Source: Tardiphaga robiniae (GTDB lineage Bacteria > Pseudomonadota > Alphaproteobacteria > Rhizobiales > Xanthobacteraceae). From it: a DNA stretch of 64,000 nucleotides. Of the stretch, positions 51,628 to 60,594 are shown piece after piece. Each line of letters starts with the position of its first letter. Position 1 is the stretch's first letter. The notes beneath the pieces are model-generated. The model was given only the letters and a program-made list of their open reading frames with translations, had not been told where the DNA came from and did not search any database. The stretch spans positions 62,001 to 126,000 of the forward strand of contig NZ_JABMCJ010000082.1 in the NCBI RefSeq assembly GCF_013359755.1, in the 5' to 3' direction. Position numbers and translations under genes: made by a program.

Positions 51628-51978
51628 TCAGTTATAGACCCAGATCGGCCGCACCTCGATTGAACCGACCCGCGCACTGGGAATCCGCGCCGCAATCGCC
51701 AGTGCGGCATCGAGATCCTTGGCGTCGACCAGATAGTAACCAGCGAGCTGTTCGCGCGTCTCGGCGAACGGACCATCGGTGGTGAGCATCTTGCCGTCAC
51801 GCACCTGCACCGTGGTCGCTGTGGTTGTCGGTTGCAGCCGGTCACCGGCCTTGAAATTGCCGCTCTGGACGATGGACTGGGTGAACGCGCCATATTCCTC
51901 AAGCATCTTCTTGCCTGTGGCGGCGTCCATTTTCGCGTATTCGGCTTCGTTCTGGTAGATCATCAGCAGATACTGCAT
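51628..51978 (-). CDS. DGPF (YCII-related) domain protein, ECF42 partner
   Basis: A 116-residue single-domain protein of the YCII/DGPF family. It opens [14 protein letters not shown] and carries the signature [20 protein letters not shown] (about 67-86). The family commonly sits beside ECF42 sigma genes and is probably under their control; the biochemical role is unknown. It is the first gene of the two-gene unit. The ATG at 51978 fits the family start; an open frame extends further upstream through the repeat at 52020 and is not coding. Confidence 0.88.
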   Translation of the reverse strand: MQYLLMIYQNEAEYAKMDAATGKKMLEEYGAFTQSIVQSGNFKAGDRLQPTTTATTVQVRDGKMLTTDGPFAETREQLAGYYLVDAKDLDAALAIAARIPSARVGSIEVRPIWVYN

Positions 51979-52019
51979 TGCGTTCTCTCCTCTTGAGCGG
52001 CGCATTCGCCGTGACATGG

Positions 52020-52064
52020 GCATGATCGGGTCCGAAAACTGGTTGCCACTTTCCGGGATCATGC
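52020..52064. repeat. Short palindromic repeat, family E
   Basis: GCATGATC (52020-52027) and GATCATGC (52057-52064) are perfect inverted ends, with CCGAAAACTGGTTGCCAC between. Elements of this form are common in Rhizobiales intergenic DNA. It lies between the DGPF gene start and the RNase P RNA gene. Confidence 0.7.
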
Positions 52065-52141
52065 GGTCAGTCGAACGAACCGGCAGCAGAACGACATCTT
52101 CAGGATAATTTATTTTGGCAAAGACTGCGCGCGTTCCTGGC

Positions 52142-52170
52142 TTGACGCCACGGCCCTGAGCCTCCATGCC
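52142..52170 (+). promoter_or_regulatory. Possible housekeeping promoter of rnpB
   Basis: TTGACG (52142-52147) and CATGCC (52165-52170) are separated by 17 bases and end about 8 bases before the predicted 5' end of the RNA. The -35 is good; the -10 is poor, as is often the case in alphaproteobacteria. Confidence 0.4.
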
Positions 52171-52177
52171 TGTGCCG

Positions 52178-52660
52178 TCAGTCGGCTGGACGGCCGCTCC
52201 CGCTACGGTCGAAAGGCTGCGGGAGAGGAAAGTCCGGGCTCCATCGACATACGGTGCCGGATAACGTCCGGCGGGGGTGACCCCAGGGAAAGTGCCACAG
52301 AGAACGAACCGCCCTCCTACGTCCCTTCGGGACTTCGGCGCGACAGGCCTTCGGGCTCGCCACGCCGTAGCAGTGCAAGCTGCGAAGGCGGGTAAGGGTG
52401 AAAAGGTGCGGTAAGAGCGCACCGCGTATCCGGCAACGGAAACGGCATGGCAAACCACACCGGGAGCAAAACCGAATAGGGACGGCAAAGCAGTCAGTTC
52501 GCTCACCTTGAGCGATAACACTGCGGGGCGATGTCTTGCTCGCTGTCCGGGTAGGTTGCTTGAGGCCATAGGCAACTATGGTCCCAGAGGAATGGCCGTC
52601 ACGTATCGCCGGTGCAAATCGGCGATGCCCTACAGAACCCGGCTTACAGGCCGGCTGATA
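52178..52660 (+). ncRNA. rnpB: RNase P RNA (type A)
   Basis: Catalytic RNA of RNase P, which matures tRNA 5' ends. Universal core pieces are present in order: GAGGAAAGTCCGGGCTCC near 52225, AGGGTGAAAAGGTGCGGTAA near 52395-52414, CAAACCACACCGGGAGCAAA near 52453, and AGAGGAATGGCCGTCAC plus ACAGAACCCGGCTTACAGG near the 3' end. Helix P1 can be drawn between TCAGTCGG (52178-52185) and CCGGCTGA (52651-52658) with one G-U pair, which sets the ends. A hairpin terminator follows at once. Confidence 0.93.
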
Positions 52661-52673
52661 ACTTTCTGAACAA

Positions 52674-52706
52674 CGAAGGGCCCGGCGCAAAACGCCGGGT
52701 CCTTCG
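52674..52706. terminator. Hairpin terminator after rnpB
   Basis: CGAAGGGCCCGGCG and CGCCGGGTCCTTCG pair over 14 bases, with one G-U wobble, around a CAAAA loop. It starts 13 bases past the RNase P RNA. No long T run follows on the plus strand. It may also end the hydrolase transcript, which converges from 52743. Confidence 0.75.
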
Positions 52707-52742
52707 CCAGTTTTGGCGCCGATGACCGCACCGAAATCTGCT

Positions 52743-53471
52743 TCAGTCCCGTCCTGCCTGAATGATCGCCTCTGCGAGGCGTGCAGGATTGCTGAAGAAC
52801 ATTTCATGGCTACCCGGACATTCGACCAGCCGAAACAGACCAAGACGTTCGGATAGTCGGGGATGCCATGGCAGGCTGTGTGGCAGCGCAATGTCCTGCT
52901 GACAATTCACGTAGGATTTCCCGACCGCAAGTTCGGCGAGAGGCTTGCTCAGCGAAATCTTGTCGGTGAATGTCTTGTAGGGATGCGGATTGAGTTGCTC
53001 ATAGGCTGACTTCGCCAGTCCGAAATCGGCATCGTTGATGAAAGCGTCGCGCCAGATTTCGAACGGCAGCATCACCGCGTTGTTGTTGGCGGCAGCGATG
53101 GAATCGAACAGGCCAAGGTAATGCGGCGGCACCATGTCGTTGAGCGACTGTCCGTCCAGCGGAACGAAGGCGTTGACATAGACCAGCCGCTTGATGCGTT
53201 CTGCCATACGGTCCGCGACGCCCGAAATCACCATGCCGCCATAGCTGTGTCCGACAAGGCGTATGTCCCGCAGATTTTCTTTCTCGATATAATCCGCGAT
53301 CGAAGCGATGGCTTGCGTCAGTCCAACACTGCTGCGGTCGTCATTTGCGTTGTTGCCAGCGACCGTCGGGCAATGAACCACATGCCCGCTCGCACGCAGA
53401 TGACCGGCGACCGCGTCCATCTCCTGTCCCGTGTGCCAGGCGCCGTGAACCAGGACGTATAGATCTGCCAT
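52743..53471 (-). CDS. Alpha/beta hydrolase (EstC/salicylate-esterase-like)
   Basis: A 242-residue soluble hydrolase. Oxyanion region VLVHGAWHTG (6-15), nucleophile elbow GHSYGG with S76 (74-79), and the catalytic His in PGSHEMFF near residue 223. The fold matches the methylesterase/MenH-like EstC group; the substrate is unknown. The start at 53471 has GGAGG 6 bases upstream. The AraC gene ends 95 bases upstream on the same strand and may regulate or be cotranscribed with it. Confidence 0.85.
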   Translation of the reverse strand: MADLYVLVHGAWHTGQEMDAVAGHLRASGHVVHCPTVAGNNANDDRSSVGLTQAIASIADYIEKENLRDIRLVGHSYGGMVISGVADRMAERIKRLVYVNAFVPLDGQSLNDMVPPHYLGLFDSIAAANNNAVMLPFEIWRDAFINDADFGLAKSAYEQLNPHPYKTFTDKISLSKPLAELAVGKSYVNCQQDIALPHSLPWHPRLSERLGLFRLVECPGSHEMFFSNPARLAEAIIQAGRD

Positions 53472-53566
53472 GCAATCCTCCCGATGTTTCCCGGACATTC
53501 ATAATCACTGACATGCCGGGCAGATGGCCGGATAGTGCCAGCCCAATCGACGATTTGCGTCACAGG

Positions 53567-54526
53567 CTATCGTCGGCGCCTGAACTCGCCAGGTGTCACA
53601 CCCAGATATTTGCGGCACTGGCGGATAAAGTGTGATGGATCCGTCAGGCCGACCTTCTGGCCGATGCCACCGATACTCACACGGTCGAAGCGCGGCTCGG
53701 CCAGCATCTTGCGGGCCATCGACATGCGGCAATCGGCGAGCAGCCCGCTAAAGGTCACGGACGCGCTGGCGAGACCGCGATGCAGCGTGCGCTCCGAGAT
53801 TTGCAGTTGCGCGGCAATCGACGCTGCAGTGAGGCCGGGCTCGGCATAGCGTTCGCGCAGAGCGCGACGAATCCGATCAATTAGCGCGGCCGTGCCGGAG
53901 GTCTCCGCCGGCGACTGCGTCACATCGCCTTCCAGTGTCAGAGCCAGCAGGGCTCCCAATTGATCGACGAGGAGAGGCGCCGGCAGCGGACTGCGAACGG
54001 CCAGCTCCGGTGACCATTGCCGGACGAAGCCGCTCAGTGCCAGTCCCCAGCCAGACTGTCCATCAATCACCCGGCCAAGATGCTGCTCGGGCGCGGTAAG
54101 CCAGCGCTCGACCCATCCCATCGGCAGCTCCAGCGAAATCGTGTCCGACGTCACCGGAAAATGAAATTCATAGGGGCGCCGCGAATCCACCAGGAGAAGA
54201 TCATGGGGGCGCAACATCGCCGTTCTCTCGCATTGCATGGCCGACCAGTTCCGGTCGGTCTTGCAAAGCAGATAGTAAAAATTGGACTGGCCGCGCGCGA
54301 TGGCGCGTCTGGTGCGATAGACATGCTGGGGATCGCCTCGAACTTGATTGACCCCAATCACATCGAGCTGCCCGCGTTGTAGTTCGGACGCAAAGCTCGC
54401 GGGCGCGAGGCTGGCGATATCCATCTCCAGAAAGCCTTCGCAGACCGCGGAAATCCAGTAATCCAGCCGTCGTTCCGGCTCGACGAGAGCAGTCGACCAT
54501 GTCTGAATGTCCGGCGAGCAATCCAT
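53567..54526 (-). CDS. AraC-family transcriptional regulator
   Basis: A 319-residue regulator. An N-terminal AraC_binding_2-type domain (about 20-200; LLLVDSRRPYEFHFP) is followed by a C-terminal double HTH (about 215-315: YAEPGLTAASIAAQLQISER, then GLTDPSHFIRQCRKYLGVTP). It resembles FeaR/XylS-like activators that sense small aromatic or amine compounds. It may control the hydrolase gene just downstream. The 207-base gap before it (54527-54733) shows no gene. Confidence 0.88.
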   Translation of the reverse strand: MDCSPDIQTWSTALVEPERRLDYWISAVCEGFLEMDIASLAPASFASELQRGQLDVIGVNQVRGDPQHVYRTRRAIARGQSNFYYLLCKTDRNWSAMQCERTAMLRPHDLLLVDSRRPYEFHFPVTSDTISLELPMGWVERWLTAPEQHLGRVIDGQSGWGLALSGFVRQWSPELAVRSPLPAPLLVDQLGALLALTLEGDVTQSPAETSGTAALIDRIRRALRERYAEPGLTAASIAAQLQISERTLHRGLASASVTFSGLLADCRMSMARKMLAEPRFDRVSIGGIGQKVGLTDPSHFIRQCRKYLGVTPGEFRRRR

Positions 54527-54733
54527 CGTCGACCCCCAATACGGTCTATACTGGTCGCAGGATCGACAGAGTGTTGCGCAAAGCAGGAACTGTCAACGAC
54601 ATCCGATTTTGCGACGACGGGCGTCACCGTGCGGGTGTCGCCACGATCGGCTCGCCCACGGGGGACGAACGCATTCACGACATGCGCCGAAATGCGAACG
54701 AGGGCCAACGGCGGCCCCCGTTCCTTCCTGATA

Positions 54734-56536
54734 TCATTCCGCGGCGGCGGTGCGATCGAGATCGAGCACCTGACGCTCGAACAGACCGCGATAGATGCCA
54801 CCCGGTCGCGCCGTGAGCGTGGCATGGGTGCCCTCTTCCGCGATATGCCCGTGATCGAACACCAGAATGCGATCGAGGCTGCGCACCGTCGACAGGCGAT
54901 GCGCGATCACGATCGAGGTGCGGCCTTTCATCAGCCGCTCCATCGCCTCCTGGATCAACGCCTCCGACTCTGAATCGAGGCTCGATGTCGCCTCGTCCAG
55001 AATAAGTACTGGCGCATCCGCGAGAAACGCACGCGCCAGCGCGACACGCTGCCGCTCGCCGCCCGACAGTTTCACACCACGCTCACCGACCAGCGTGCCG
55101 TAGCCTTTCGGCAGCCGGGTGATGAAGTCATGCGCATTCGCCAGCCGTGCCGCCTGTTCAATCGCCGCCATGCTGGCGCCGGGCCGGCCATAGGCGATGT
55201 TGTCGGCCAGCGAGCGGTGAAACAGGATCGGATCCTGCTGCACGATCGCAATCCGGCTGCGCAGCGACTCCTGCGTGACCTCCGCGATGTTCTGACCATC
55301 GATCATGATGCGACCACTCGAGACATCGTAGAGCCGCTGGATCAGCTTCACGAAGGTCGTCTTGCCGGAGCCTGAACGCCCAACCAGACCGACGCGTTCG
55401 CCGGCGCGGATGTCGACCGACAGCCCGTCATAGAGCGGCGTGGCATGACCGCCATAGTGGAACGTCACGTCGTCGAACAGGATGCGCCCGCCGGTGATCG
55501 CAATGGGCTGCGCATCCGGCGCATCGGCGATGCCGAGCGCGACATCATGAATCGCGACAAGCTCCTCCATGTCGTTCACCGAACGCTGCAGGTTGTTGAT
55601 GTGCATGCCGACATCGCGCAGATAGCCGTGGATCACAACGTAGCTCGTCAGCACATAGGTGACATCGCCCGCCGTGGCCTGTCCGTCCAGCCACAGCCAC
55701 AAGGCGCCGCCGATCACCGCCGTGCGCACGCAGAGCAGCACTGCGAGCTGCACCGTGCTCGTGGTGTTGTAGCGATACCATGTCCGTGCCACGCGCACGC
55801 GCCAGCGGCCGACGACCTGCCCCAGCCGACCGTCCTCATGGCTTTCCGCGCCGAAGGATTTCACCACGGCGTTACAGGTCAGGGCATCCGCCAATGTACC
55901 GCCGACCTTGGTGTCCCATGCATTCGACACGCGCGCAGCCGGCGCGATGTAACGCGTGGAGAACCACACGGTCATGGCGATATAGGCCACCGTACCGACA
56001 GCGATCACACCGCCCAGCGCCGGCCAGTGCCAGCCGAGCAGCAGCATCGAGCCAAGCAACACCACCAGCGACGGCAGCAGCGCCATCAACAGCGTGTCAT
56101 TGAGCAGATCGACTGCCCACATGCCGCGCGTGACCTTGCGCACCGTGGAGCCCGCGAAGCTGTTGGCGTGCCAGTCGGTCGAGAAACGCTGCACGCGCGC
56201 GAAAGCCTCGCGCGACAGATCCGACATGATGCGCAGCGTGAACGGAACGATGGCGTGGATGCCGAGCAGCCGCAGCAGCATCGACGTCGCGCCAAGCGCC
56301 ACGATGGCGCCAAAGGCTGTGAATGCCGCCTGCCGGGCTGCCGGATCGGCGCCGCCTTTGGTGACGGCATCGACCAGTTGCCCGGAGAACAGCGGCATAA
56401 ACAGATCGGCCACCGTTGCGCCCAGCAGACCGACAGCAACTGTGGCCGCGCGTCCGGGCTGCCGGAACCAATGCCGGATCACGAAAGGGATCACCACGCG
56501 GATAGCGGCGGCGCGGTCCTTCGATTTCAGAGTCAT
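54734..56536 (-). CDS. ABC exporter, fused membrane and ATPase domains
   Basis: A 600-residue half-transporter that would act as a dimer. Six membrane helices (about residues 20-310), then the nucleotide-binding domain with Walker A GRSGSGKTT, signature LSGGERQRVALARAFL and Walker B VLILDEATSSLD. The type is MsbA/LmrA-like multidrug or lipid export; the substrate is not evident. The start at 56536 (M14 of a frame beginning at 56575) has GGA 8 bases upstream; the longer start is possible. Confidence 0.88.
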   Translation of the reverse strand: MTLKSKDRAAAIRVVIPFVIRHWFRQPGRAATVAVGLLGATVADLFMPLFSGQLVDAVTKGGADPAARQAAFTAFGAIVALGATSMLLRLLGIHAIVPFTLRIMSDLSREAFARVQRFSTDWHANSFAGSTVRKVTRGMWAVDLLNDTLLMALLPSLVVLLGSMLLLGWHWPALGGVIAVGTVAYIAMTVWFSTRYIAPAARVSNAWDTKVGGTLADALTCNAVVKSFGAESHEDGRLGQVVGRWRVRVARTWYRYNTTSTVQLAVLLCVRTAVIGGALWLWLDGQATAGDVTYVLTSYVVIHGYLRDVGMHINNLQRSVNDMEELVAIHDVALGIADAPDAQPIAITGGRILFDDVTFHYGGHATPLYDGLSVDIRAGERVGLVGRSGSGKTTFVKLIQRLYDVSSGRIMIDGQNIAEVTQESLRSRIAIVQQDPILFHRSLADNIAYGRPGASMAAIEQAARLANAHDFITRLPKGYGTLVGERGVKLSGGERQRVALARAFLADAPVLILDEATSSLDSESEALIQEAMERLMKGRTSIVIAHRLSTVRSLDRILVFDHGHIAEEGTHATLTARPGGIYRGLFERQVLDLDRTAAAE

Positions 56537-56575
56537 GACTTCATCCGGCAGCGCCCCTGCGCAGACCGGCTCCAT

Positions 56576-56884
56576 GGTTTGACGCGCAACGGCGGGGCCG
56601 AGCGCGAGCGTCCTAAAAGTACAGAAACGGGAAAGATCAGGATGGTCGGGACATCAGGCCCGACCGGCAGAGGCGGAACCGGGGCTCAACGAGCCCGCAT
56701 AAACCCGCATGCGTGCACCGAACCGAGAATTCCGGAGAGCAGATCAATCGACTTCATGCAGACTCTCCCTCGGGTTCGAGCAATGGAAGGTAGTTTTATA
56801 GATGTGCCGCCGACTTTTGGCAACATGATGGCCAGCTTCAATCGCTGATTGGCGATAGAACCGCTCCAGCCGCTCTAGCTTTTT
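56576..56884. other. Intergenic region, no gene seen
   Basis: About 300 bases between the ABC exporter start and the repeat at the end of the EmrB-like gene. No frame has both a ribosome site and a coherent product. A segment near 56738-56848 could encode a very short peptide on the plus strand, without support. The promoter for the ABC exporter must lie here. Confidence 0.4.
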
Positions 56885-56940
56885 GTTTTGACGCGTTTTC
56901 TTGACGCGAACCGGCATCCACTTCGCTCGAAAACGCTCTA
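56885..56940 (-). repeat. Short repeat, family C (copy 2), supplies the stop of the EmrB-like gene
   Basis: Read on the minus strand: TAGAGCGTTTTCGAGCGAAG, TGGATGCCGGTTCGCGTCAA and GAAAACGCGTCAAAAC. It matches the copy at 31178-31227 with a few substitutions and one indel. The first three bases, TAG, are the stop codon of the MFS gene, so the element abuts or entered the very end of the reading frame. Confidence 0.8.
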
Positions 56941-58521
56941 GTGCCCGCCGCCGGCATTGGCGGGATTGCTGGGCTTGTTCAGCAGCATCACCATGAGGCT
57001 GAGACCGACATAGAACACCGACAGCGCGAAGAACGCATCGCCAAAGCTCATCACGACGGCCTGACGATGCACGATCTGCGACAGCTGCTTCATCGCCATG
57101 CGCGACGCGTCCCCCATACCCTGGAACTTCTGGGTGAACATGTTGAGCATCTCGACCGCCTGCGCATTGCCCCAGGTGACCTTGTCGTGCAGCCGGGTGA
57201 TGTGGAAGTCGGTGCGGTGATCGAGCACGGTGTTGATCAGCGCGAGGCCGAGTGCGCCGCCAAGATTGCGCGTCAGGTTGAACAGGCCGGAGGCGTTCTT
57301 CAGCATCTGCGGCGCCAGCGTGCCGAGCGCGATATTATTGATCGGCACCATGGCCATCATCATGCCGATGCCGCGCAGGATTTGCGGCAGCAGCAATTCG
57401 TAGAAATCGAAATCGCGCGTCACCCATGTCATCTGCCAGGTGCCGGCAGCGAACAGCACCAATCCCGTCATGATGAGATAGCGCATGTCGATCTTCTGCA
57501 TCAGACGCGCCACCAGCGGCGCCGTCAGGAACATCGCCACACCCGAGACGAACATGGTCTCGCCGATCATCAGCGCGCTGTAGCCGCGGATCTCCGCGAG
57601 ATAACGTGGATAGAGATAGGTCAGGCCGTAGAGGCCGATGCCGACGCAAAACGAGAACAGACAGCCCAGCGCGAAATTGCGATCGGTGAAGGCGCGGATG
57701 TCGACGATGGGTTCCTTCGCCGTCAGCACGCGCCAGAAGAAGGCGATGGCCGAGAACAAGCAGATCACCGCGAAGATCGCAATCGACGTGTCCTGGAACC
57801 AGTCGTTACGCGGCCCCTCTTCCAGCACATATTCCAGCGAACCGAGGAAACCCGCCATGAAGCCGAGGCCCCACCAGTCGAAATGATCGAGCAGTTCGAA
57901 ATGCGGCTCGTCGAAATCCACCAACGCGAGCACGCCGATGGTAATGCCGATGCCGGGGACCACATTGATGAAGAATAGCCAGTGCCATGACAGCGCATCG
58001 GTGATGTAGCCGCCCACCGTCGGGCCGATGGTCGGCGCCAGCGTCGCGACGAGACCGATGATCGGGCCGACGATGTGGAATTTGGAGCGCGGAAACACCG
58101 TATAGGCCGAGGCGAACACCGTCGGGATCATGCCGGCGCCGAGGAAACCCTGGATCGCACGCCACAGGATCATCTGCTCGATCGACGAGGTGAAACCGCA
58201 CATCAGGCTGGCGAAGGTGAATCCGGCGGCGGAGATGGCGAACAACAAGCGTGTGCCGAGCGCGCGCGAGAGGAAACCGGACAGCGGGATCGCGATCACT
58301 TCCGCGATCAGATAGGCCGTCTGCACCCAGGAGACTTCGCTGGACGACGCGGACAATCCGGCCTGGATTTCAGACAGCGAGGCCGAGACGATCTGGATGT
58401 CCAGGATCGACATGAACATGCCGAACACCATGATCAGAAACGCGATCAGGCGTTTCGGCGCGACATAGTCCGCAGCCGGAGCGGCCGGCGGTGCGCCTGA
58501 CACGGTGGTTGTCGTGGACAT
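56938..58521 (-). CDS. MFS multidrug transporter, DHA2 family (EmrB-like)
   Basis: A 527-residue, 14-helix major facilitator. Family features: LDIQIVSASLSEIQAGLS in helix 1 and the following loop, VSWVQTAYLIAEVIAIPLSG, and RAIQGFLGAGMIPT. It is the inner-membrane pump of an EmrAB-type tripartite efflux system with the adaptor encoded 14 bases upstream. Its stop codon lies in a family C repeat. Confidence 0.92.
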   Translation of the reverse strand: MSTTTTVSGAPPAAPAADYVAPKRLIAFLIMVFGMFMSILDIQIVSASLSEIQAGLSASSSEVSWVQTAYLIAEVIAIPLSGFLSRALGTRLLFAISAAGFTFASLMCGFTSSIEQMILWRAIQGFLGAGMIPTVFASAYTVFPRSKFHIVGPIIGLVATLAPTIGPTVGGYITDALSWHWLFFINVVPGIGITIGVLALVDFDEPHFELLDHFDWWGLGFMAGFLGSLEYVLEEGPRNDWFQDTSIAIFAVICLFSAIAFFWRVLTAKEPIVDIRAFTDRNFALGCLFSFCVGIGLYGLTYLYPRYLAEIRGYSALMIGETMFVSGVAMFLTAPLVARLMQKIDMRYLIMTGLVLFAAGTWQMTWVTRDFDFYELLLPQILRGIGMMMAMVPINNIALGTLAPQMLKNASGLFNLTRNLGGALGLALINTVLDHRTDFHITRLHDKVTWGNAQAVEMLNMFTQKFQGMGDASRMAMKQLSQIVHRQAVVMSFGDAFFALSVFYVGLSLMVMLLNKPSNPANAGGGH

Positions 58522-58535
58522 CTGCTTGCCCTGAC

Positions 58536-59768
58536 TTAGCGCGCGGGCTCTGCACCCGGCTTGGTATTGACGCGGACATAGACCGACATGCCGGCGCGCA
58601 GCAGGTTTTCCTTGGCGACGTCAGCCGGCACCCTGAGACGTACAGGCACGCGCTGCACGATCTTGGTGAAGTTGCCGGTGGCGTTATCCGGTGGCAGCAG
58701 CGTGAACACCGAGCCTGCGGCTGGCGCGAGGCTTTCCACCGTGCCTTCGATGGCGCGGCTGCTATCGGCATCGAGCTCGATCGAGACCGGCTGACCCGGC
58801 TTCAGGCGGCGCAGCTGCGTCTCCTTGAAATTGGCATCGATATAGACGTCGTTGAGCGGCACGACATTGCCGAGACGCTGGCCGGCGCTGATGAAATCGC
58901 CGGTCGACACGAGGCGGTTCGAAAAGATGCCATCCACCGGCGACTTCACGGTGGTGAAGTCGAGATCACGCACGGCCTTGTCCAGCGCGCTCTGCAATTC
59001 GGCGAGCTGCGCACGCGCTTCGTTCTGCTGCGCCTTTGTCACTTCGACGCTGCTTTTGGCGGAGTCGACGGATGCCTTCGCGGCCTTGACGGCAGCCGAG
59101 GTCTGATCACGGTTCGACTGCGAGGTCTCGTAGACCGAGCGCGAGGCAAAACCCTGCTTGCTCAGCGTTTCCTGACGGTCGAATTCAAGCGAGGCGCGAT
59201 TGGCAGCCGCATCGGCCGATGCGAGTTGGGCCTGCGCCTGCTCGACGGCGCTTTCCTGCGCGCCGACCTGACGGCCGATCCGTTCGATGGTGGCCTTCTG
59301 GGTGTCGATCTTGCGCTTGGCGGCATCGACGGCGATGCGATAGTCGCCGTCATCGATCCTGAAGATCACCTCGCCGGCCTTCACCGCGACGTTGTCGCCC
59401 GGCAGGATCTGCGCAATGTGGCCCGATACGCGCGCACCCAGCGTGGTGTTGCTGGCGCGGACATAGGCGTCGTCGGTCGAGACGATGAAGCGGCCGACCA
59501 GATAATAGTTCACGCCATAATAGACGCCTGCGACGGCGAGCAGCGCGCCGACACCGAGCAGCACTTTTTTCTTCTTGCCGGATTTTGGCGCAGAGGTCTG
59601 CGCGGTCGCGGCCCGTGCTGCTGTAGAGGGCTGTTCAGGTGCGGGCGCATCCGCAGGACCGCGGGCTGCGGGTTCATCCGCTGCGGGCGACACGACGCGC
59701 ACCGGCGCGCTGTCAGTCTCGCCTTCGGGGCGAATGATACGGGCAGCCTGGTCGCGTGGTCCGGCCAT
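58536..59768 (-). CDS. HlyD/EmrA-type membrane fusion protein
   Basis: A 410-residue periplasmic adaptor for the EmrB-like pump. An Ala/Pro-rich cytoplasmic tail of about 65 residues is followed by a membrane helix (69-90), the first lipoyl half (VRASNTTLGARVSGHIAQI), a long alpha-hairpin coiled coil (about 150-270) and the second lipoyl half with beta barrel (TVKSPVDGIFSNR, YIDANFKETQLRRLKPGQPV). The start at 59768 is chosen because AGGAGG lies 5-10 bases upstream; an ATG at 59810 is in frame. It is under the palindrome at 59843. Confidence 0.9.
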   Translation of the reverse strand: MAGPRDQAARIIRPEGETDSAPVRVVSPAADEPAARGPADAPAPEQPSTAARAATAQTSAPKSGKKKKVLLGVGALLAVAGVYYGVNYYLVGRFIVSTDDAYVRASNTTLGARVSGHIAQILPGDNVAVKAGEVIFRIDDGDYRIAVDAAKRKIDTQKATIERIGRQVGAQESAVEQAQAQLASADAAANRASLEFDRQETLSKQGFASRSVYETSQSNRDQTSAAVKAAKASVDSAKSSVEVTKAQQNEARAQLAELQSALDKAVRDLDFTTVKSPVDGIFSNRLVSTGDFISAGQRLGNVVPLNDVYIDANFKETQLRRLKPGQPVSIELDADSSRAIEGTVESLAPAAGSVFTLLPPDNATGNFTKIVQRVPVRLRVPADVAKENLLRAGMSVYVRVNTKPGAEPAR

Positions 59769-59842
59769 TCCGGCCTCCTCAAACGTGAGAATGCGGACAC
59801 CATCGGACATGCCGGGTCCCGCTTGCTGCGGCAATATGTAAA

Positions 59843-59863
59843 TTGACCGAACGGTTCGGTCAA
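59843..59863. promoter_or_regulatory. TetR operator overlapping divergent promoters
   Basis: A perfect 21-base palindrome: TTGACCGAAC, a central G, then GTTCGGTCAA. It lies 75 bases upstream of the adaptor start (minus) and 90 bases upstream of the tetR start (plus). Each TTGACC arm could serve as a -35 element: on the plus strand TTGACC is followed after 17 bases by TAGAGT (59866-59871), and on the minus strand after 17 bases by TACATA. Binding would block both promoters. Confidence 0.8.
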
Positions 59864-59952
59864 GATAGAGTTTGGCCAGTTCATCACGATTTCGCGTTAT
59901 TCCGGTTTCATCGCGGGCGATATCCCGCTGATTCATCGAACAGGCTGAACGA

Positions 59953-60585
59953 ATGGTTGCCTCCCACCCTGCCCCCCTCTCGCCCATAGGCGAGGAAGAC
60001 AGCGCCAAGCGCCGCCAAATTCTCGACGGCGCGCGAAAAGTCTTCCTGGATCTGGGCTTCGACGGCGCCAGCATGGGCGAGATCGCGCGTGCCGCCGGCG
60101 TCTCCAAGGGCACGCTTTATGTCTATTTCACCGACAAGAGCGCGCTGTTCGAGTCGATCGTCGAGCAGGAGAAGCTCGAACAGGGCAAGGCCGTCTTCAA
60201 CCTTGACCCGGAACGCGATGCGGTGACCACGCTCGGCGAGTTCGGCCGCGCCTATATTCAGTTGCTGTGCCGGCCCGGCGGCGGCTCGGCGATCCGCACC
60301 GTGATGGCGATTGCGGAACGCATGCCCGATGTCGGCAAACGCTTTTATGAAGCGGTGTTGGCACACGCGATCCGGCAGGTCGCGACCTATCTCGATGCCC
60401 GCGTCGCTGCGAAGGAACTGGAAATCAAGGATACCGAACTGGCCGCCGCGCAATTCATGATGTCCTGCCAGGCGACGCTGTTTCAGCCCTTCATCTTCCA
60501 GGCCAAGCCGACACCGACGCGCGGGGAGATCGACAAGGTCGTCGACAGTGCGGTGCGGATGTTCCTCGCGGCCTACCGCATCTGA
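59953..60585 (+). CDS. TetR/AcrR-family repressor of the EmrAB-type pump
   Basis: A 210-residue regulator. The N-terminal HTH lies at about residues 20-66 (ILDGARKVFLDLGFDGASMG, then ARAAGVSKGTLYVYF). The C-terminal ligand domain is of the AcrR type. It is divergent from the emrA-like gene with a palindromic operator between, so it most likely represses both the pump and itself until a drug-like ligand binds. Confidence 0.9.
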   Translation: MVASHPAPLSPIGEEDSAKRRQILDGARKVFLDLGFDGASMGEIARAAGVSKGTLYVYFTDKSALFESIVEQEKLEQGKAVFNLDPERDAVTTLGEFGRAYIQLLCRPGGGSAIRTVMAIAERMPDVGKRFYEAVLAHAIRQVATYLDARVAAKELEIKDTELAAAQFMMSCQATLFQPFIFQAKPTPTRGEIDKVVDSAVRMFLAAYRI

Positions 60586-60594
60586 CGAGCCGGC

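Noticed and set aside
53318-53563. A short minus-strand frame between the hydrolase and AraC genes
   Set aside because: It overlaps the hydrolase start region in another frame and has no ribosome site or coherent product.
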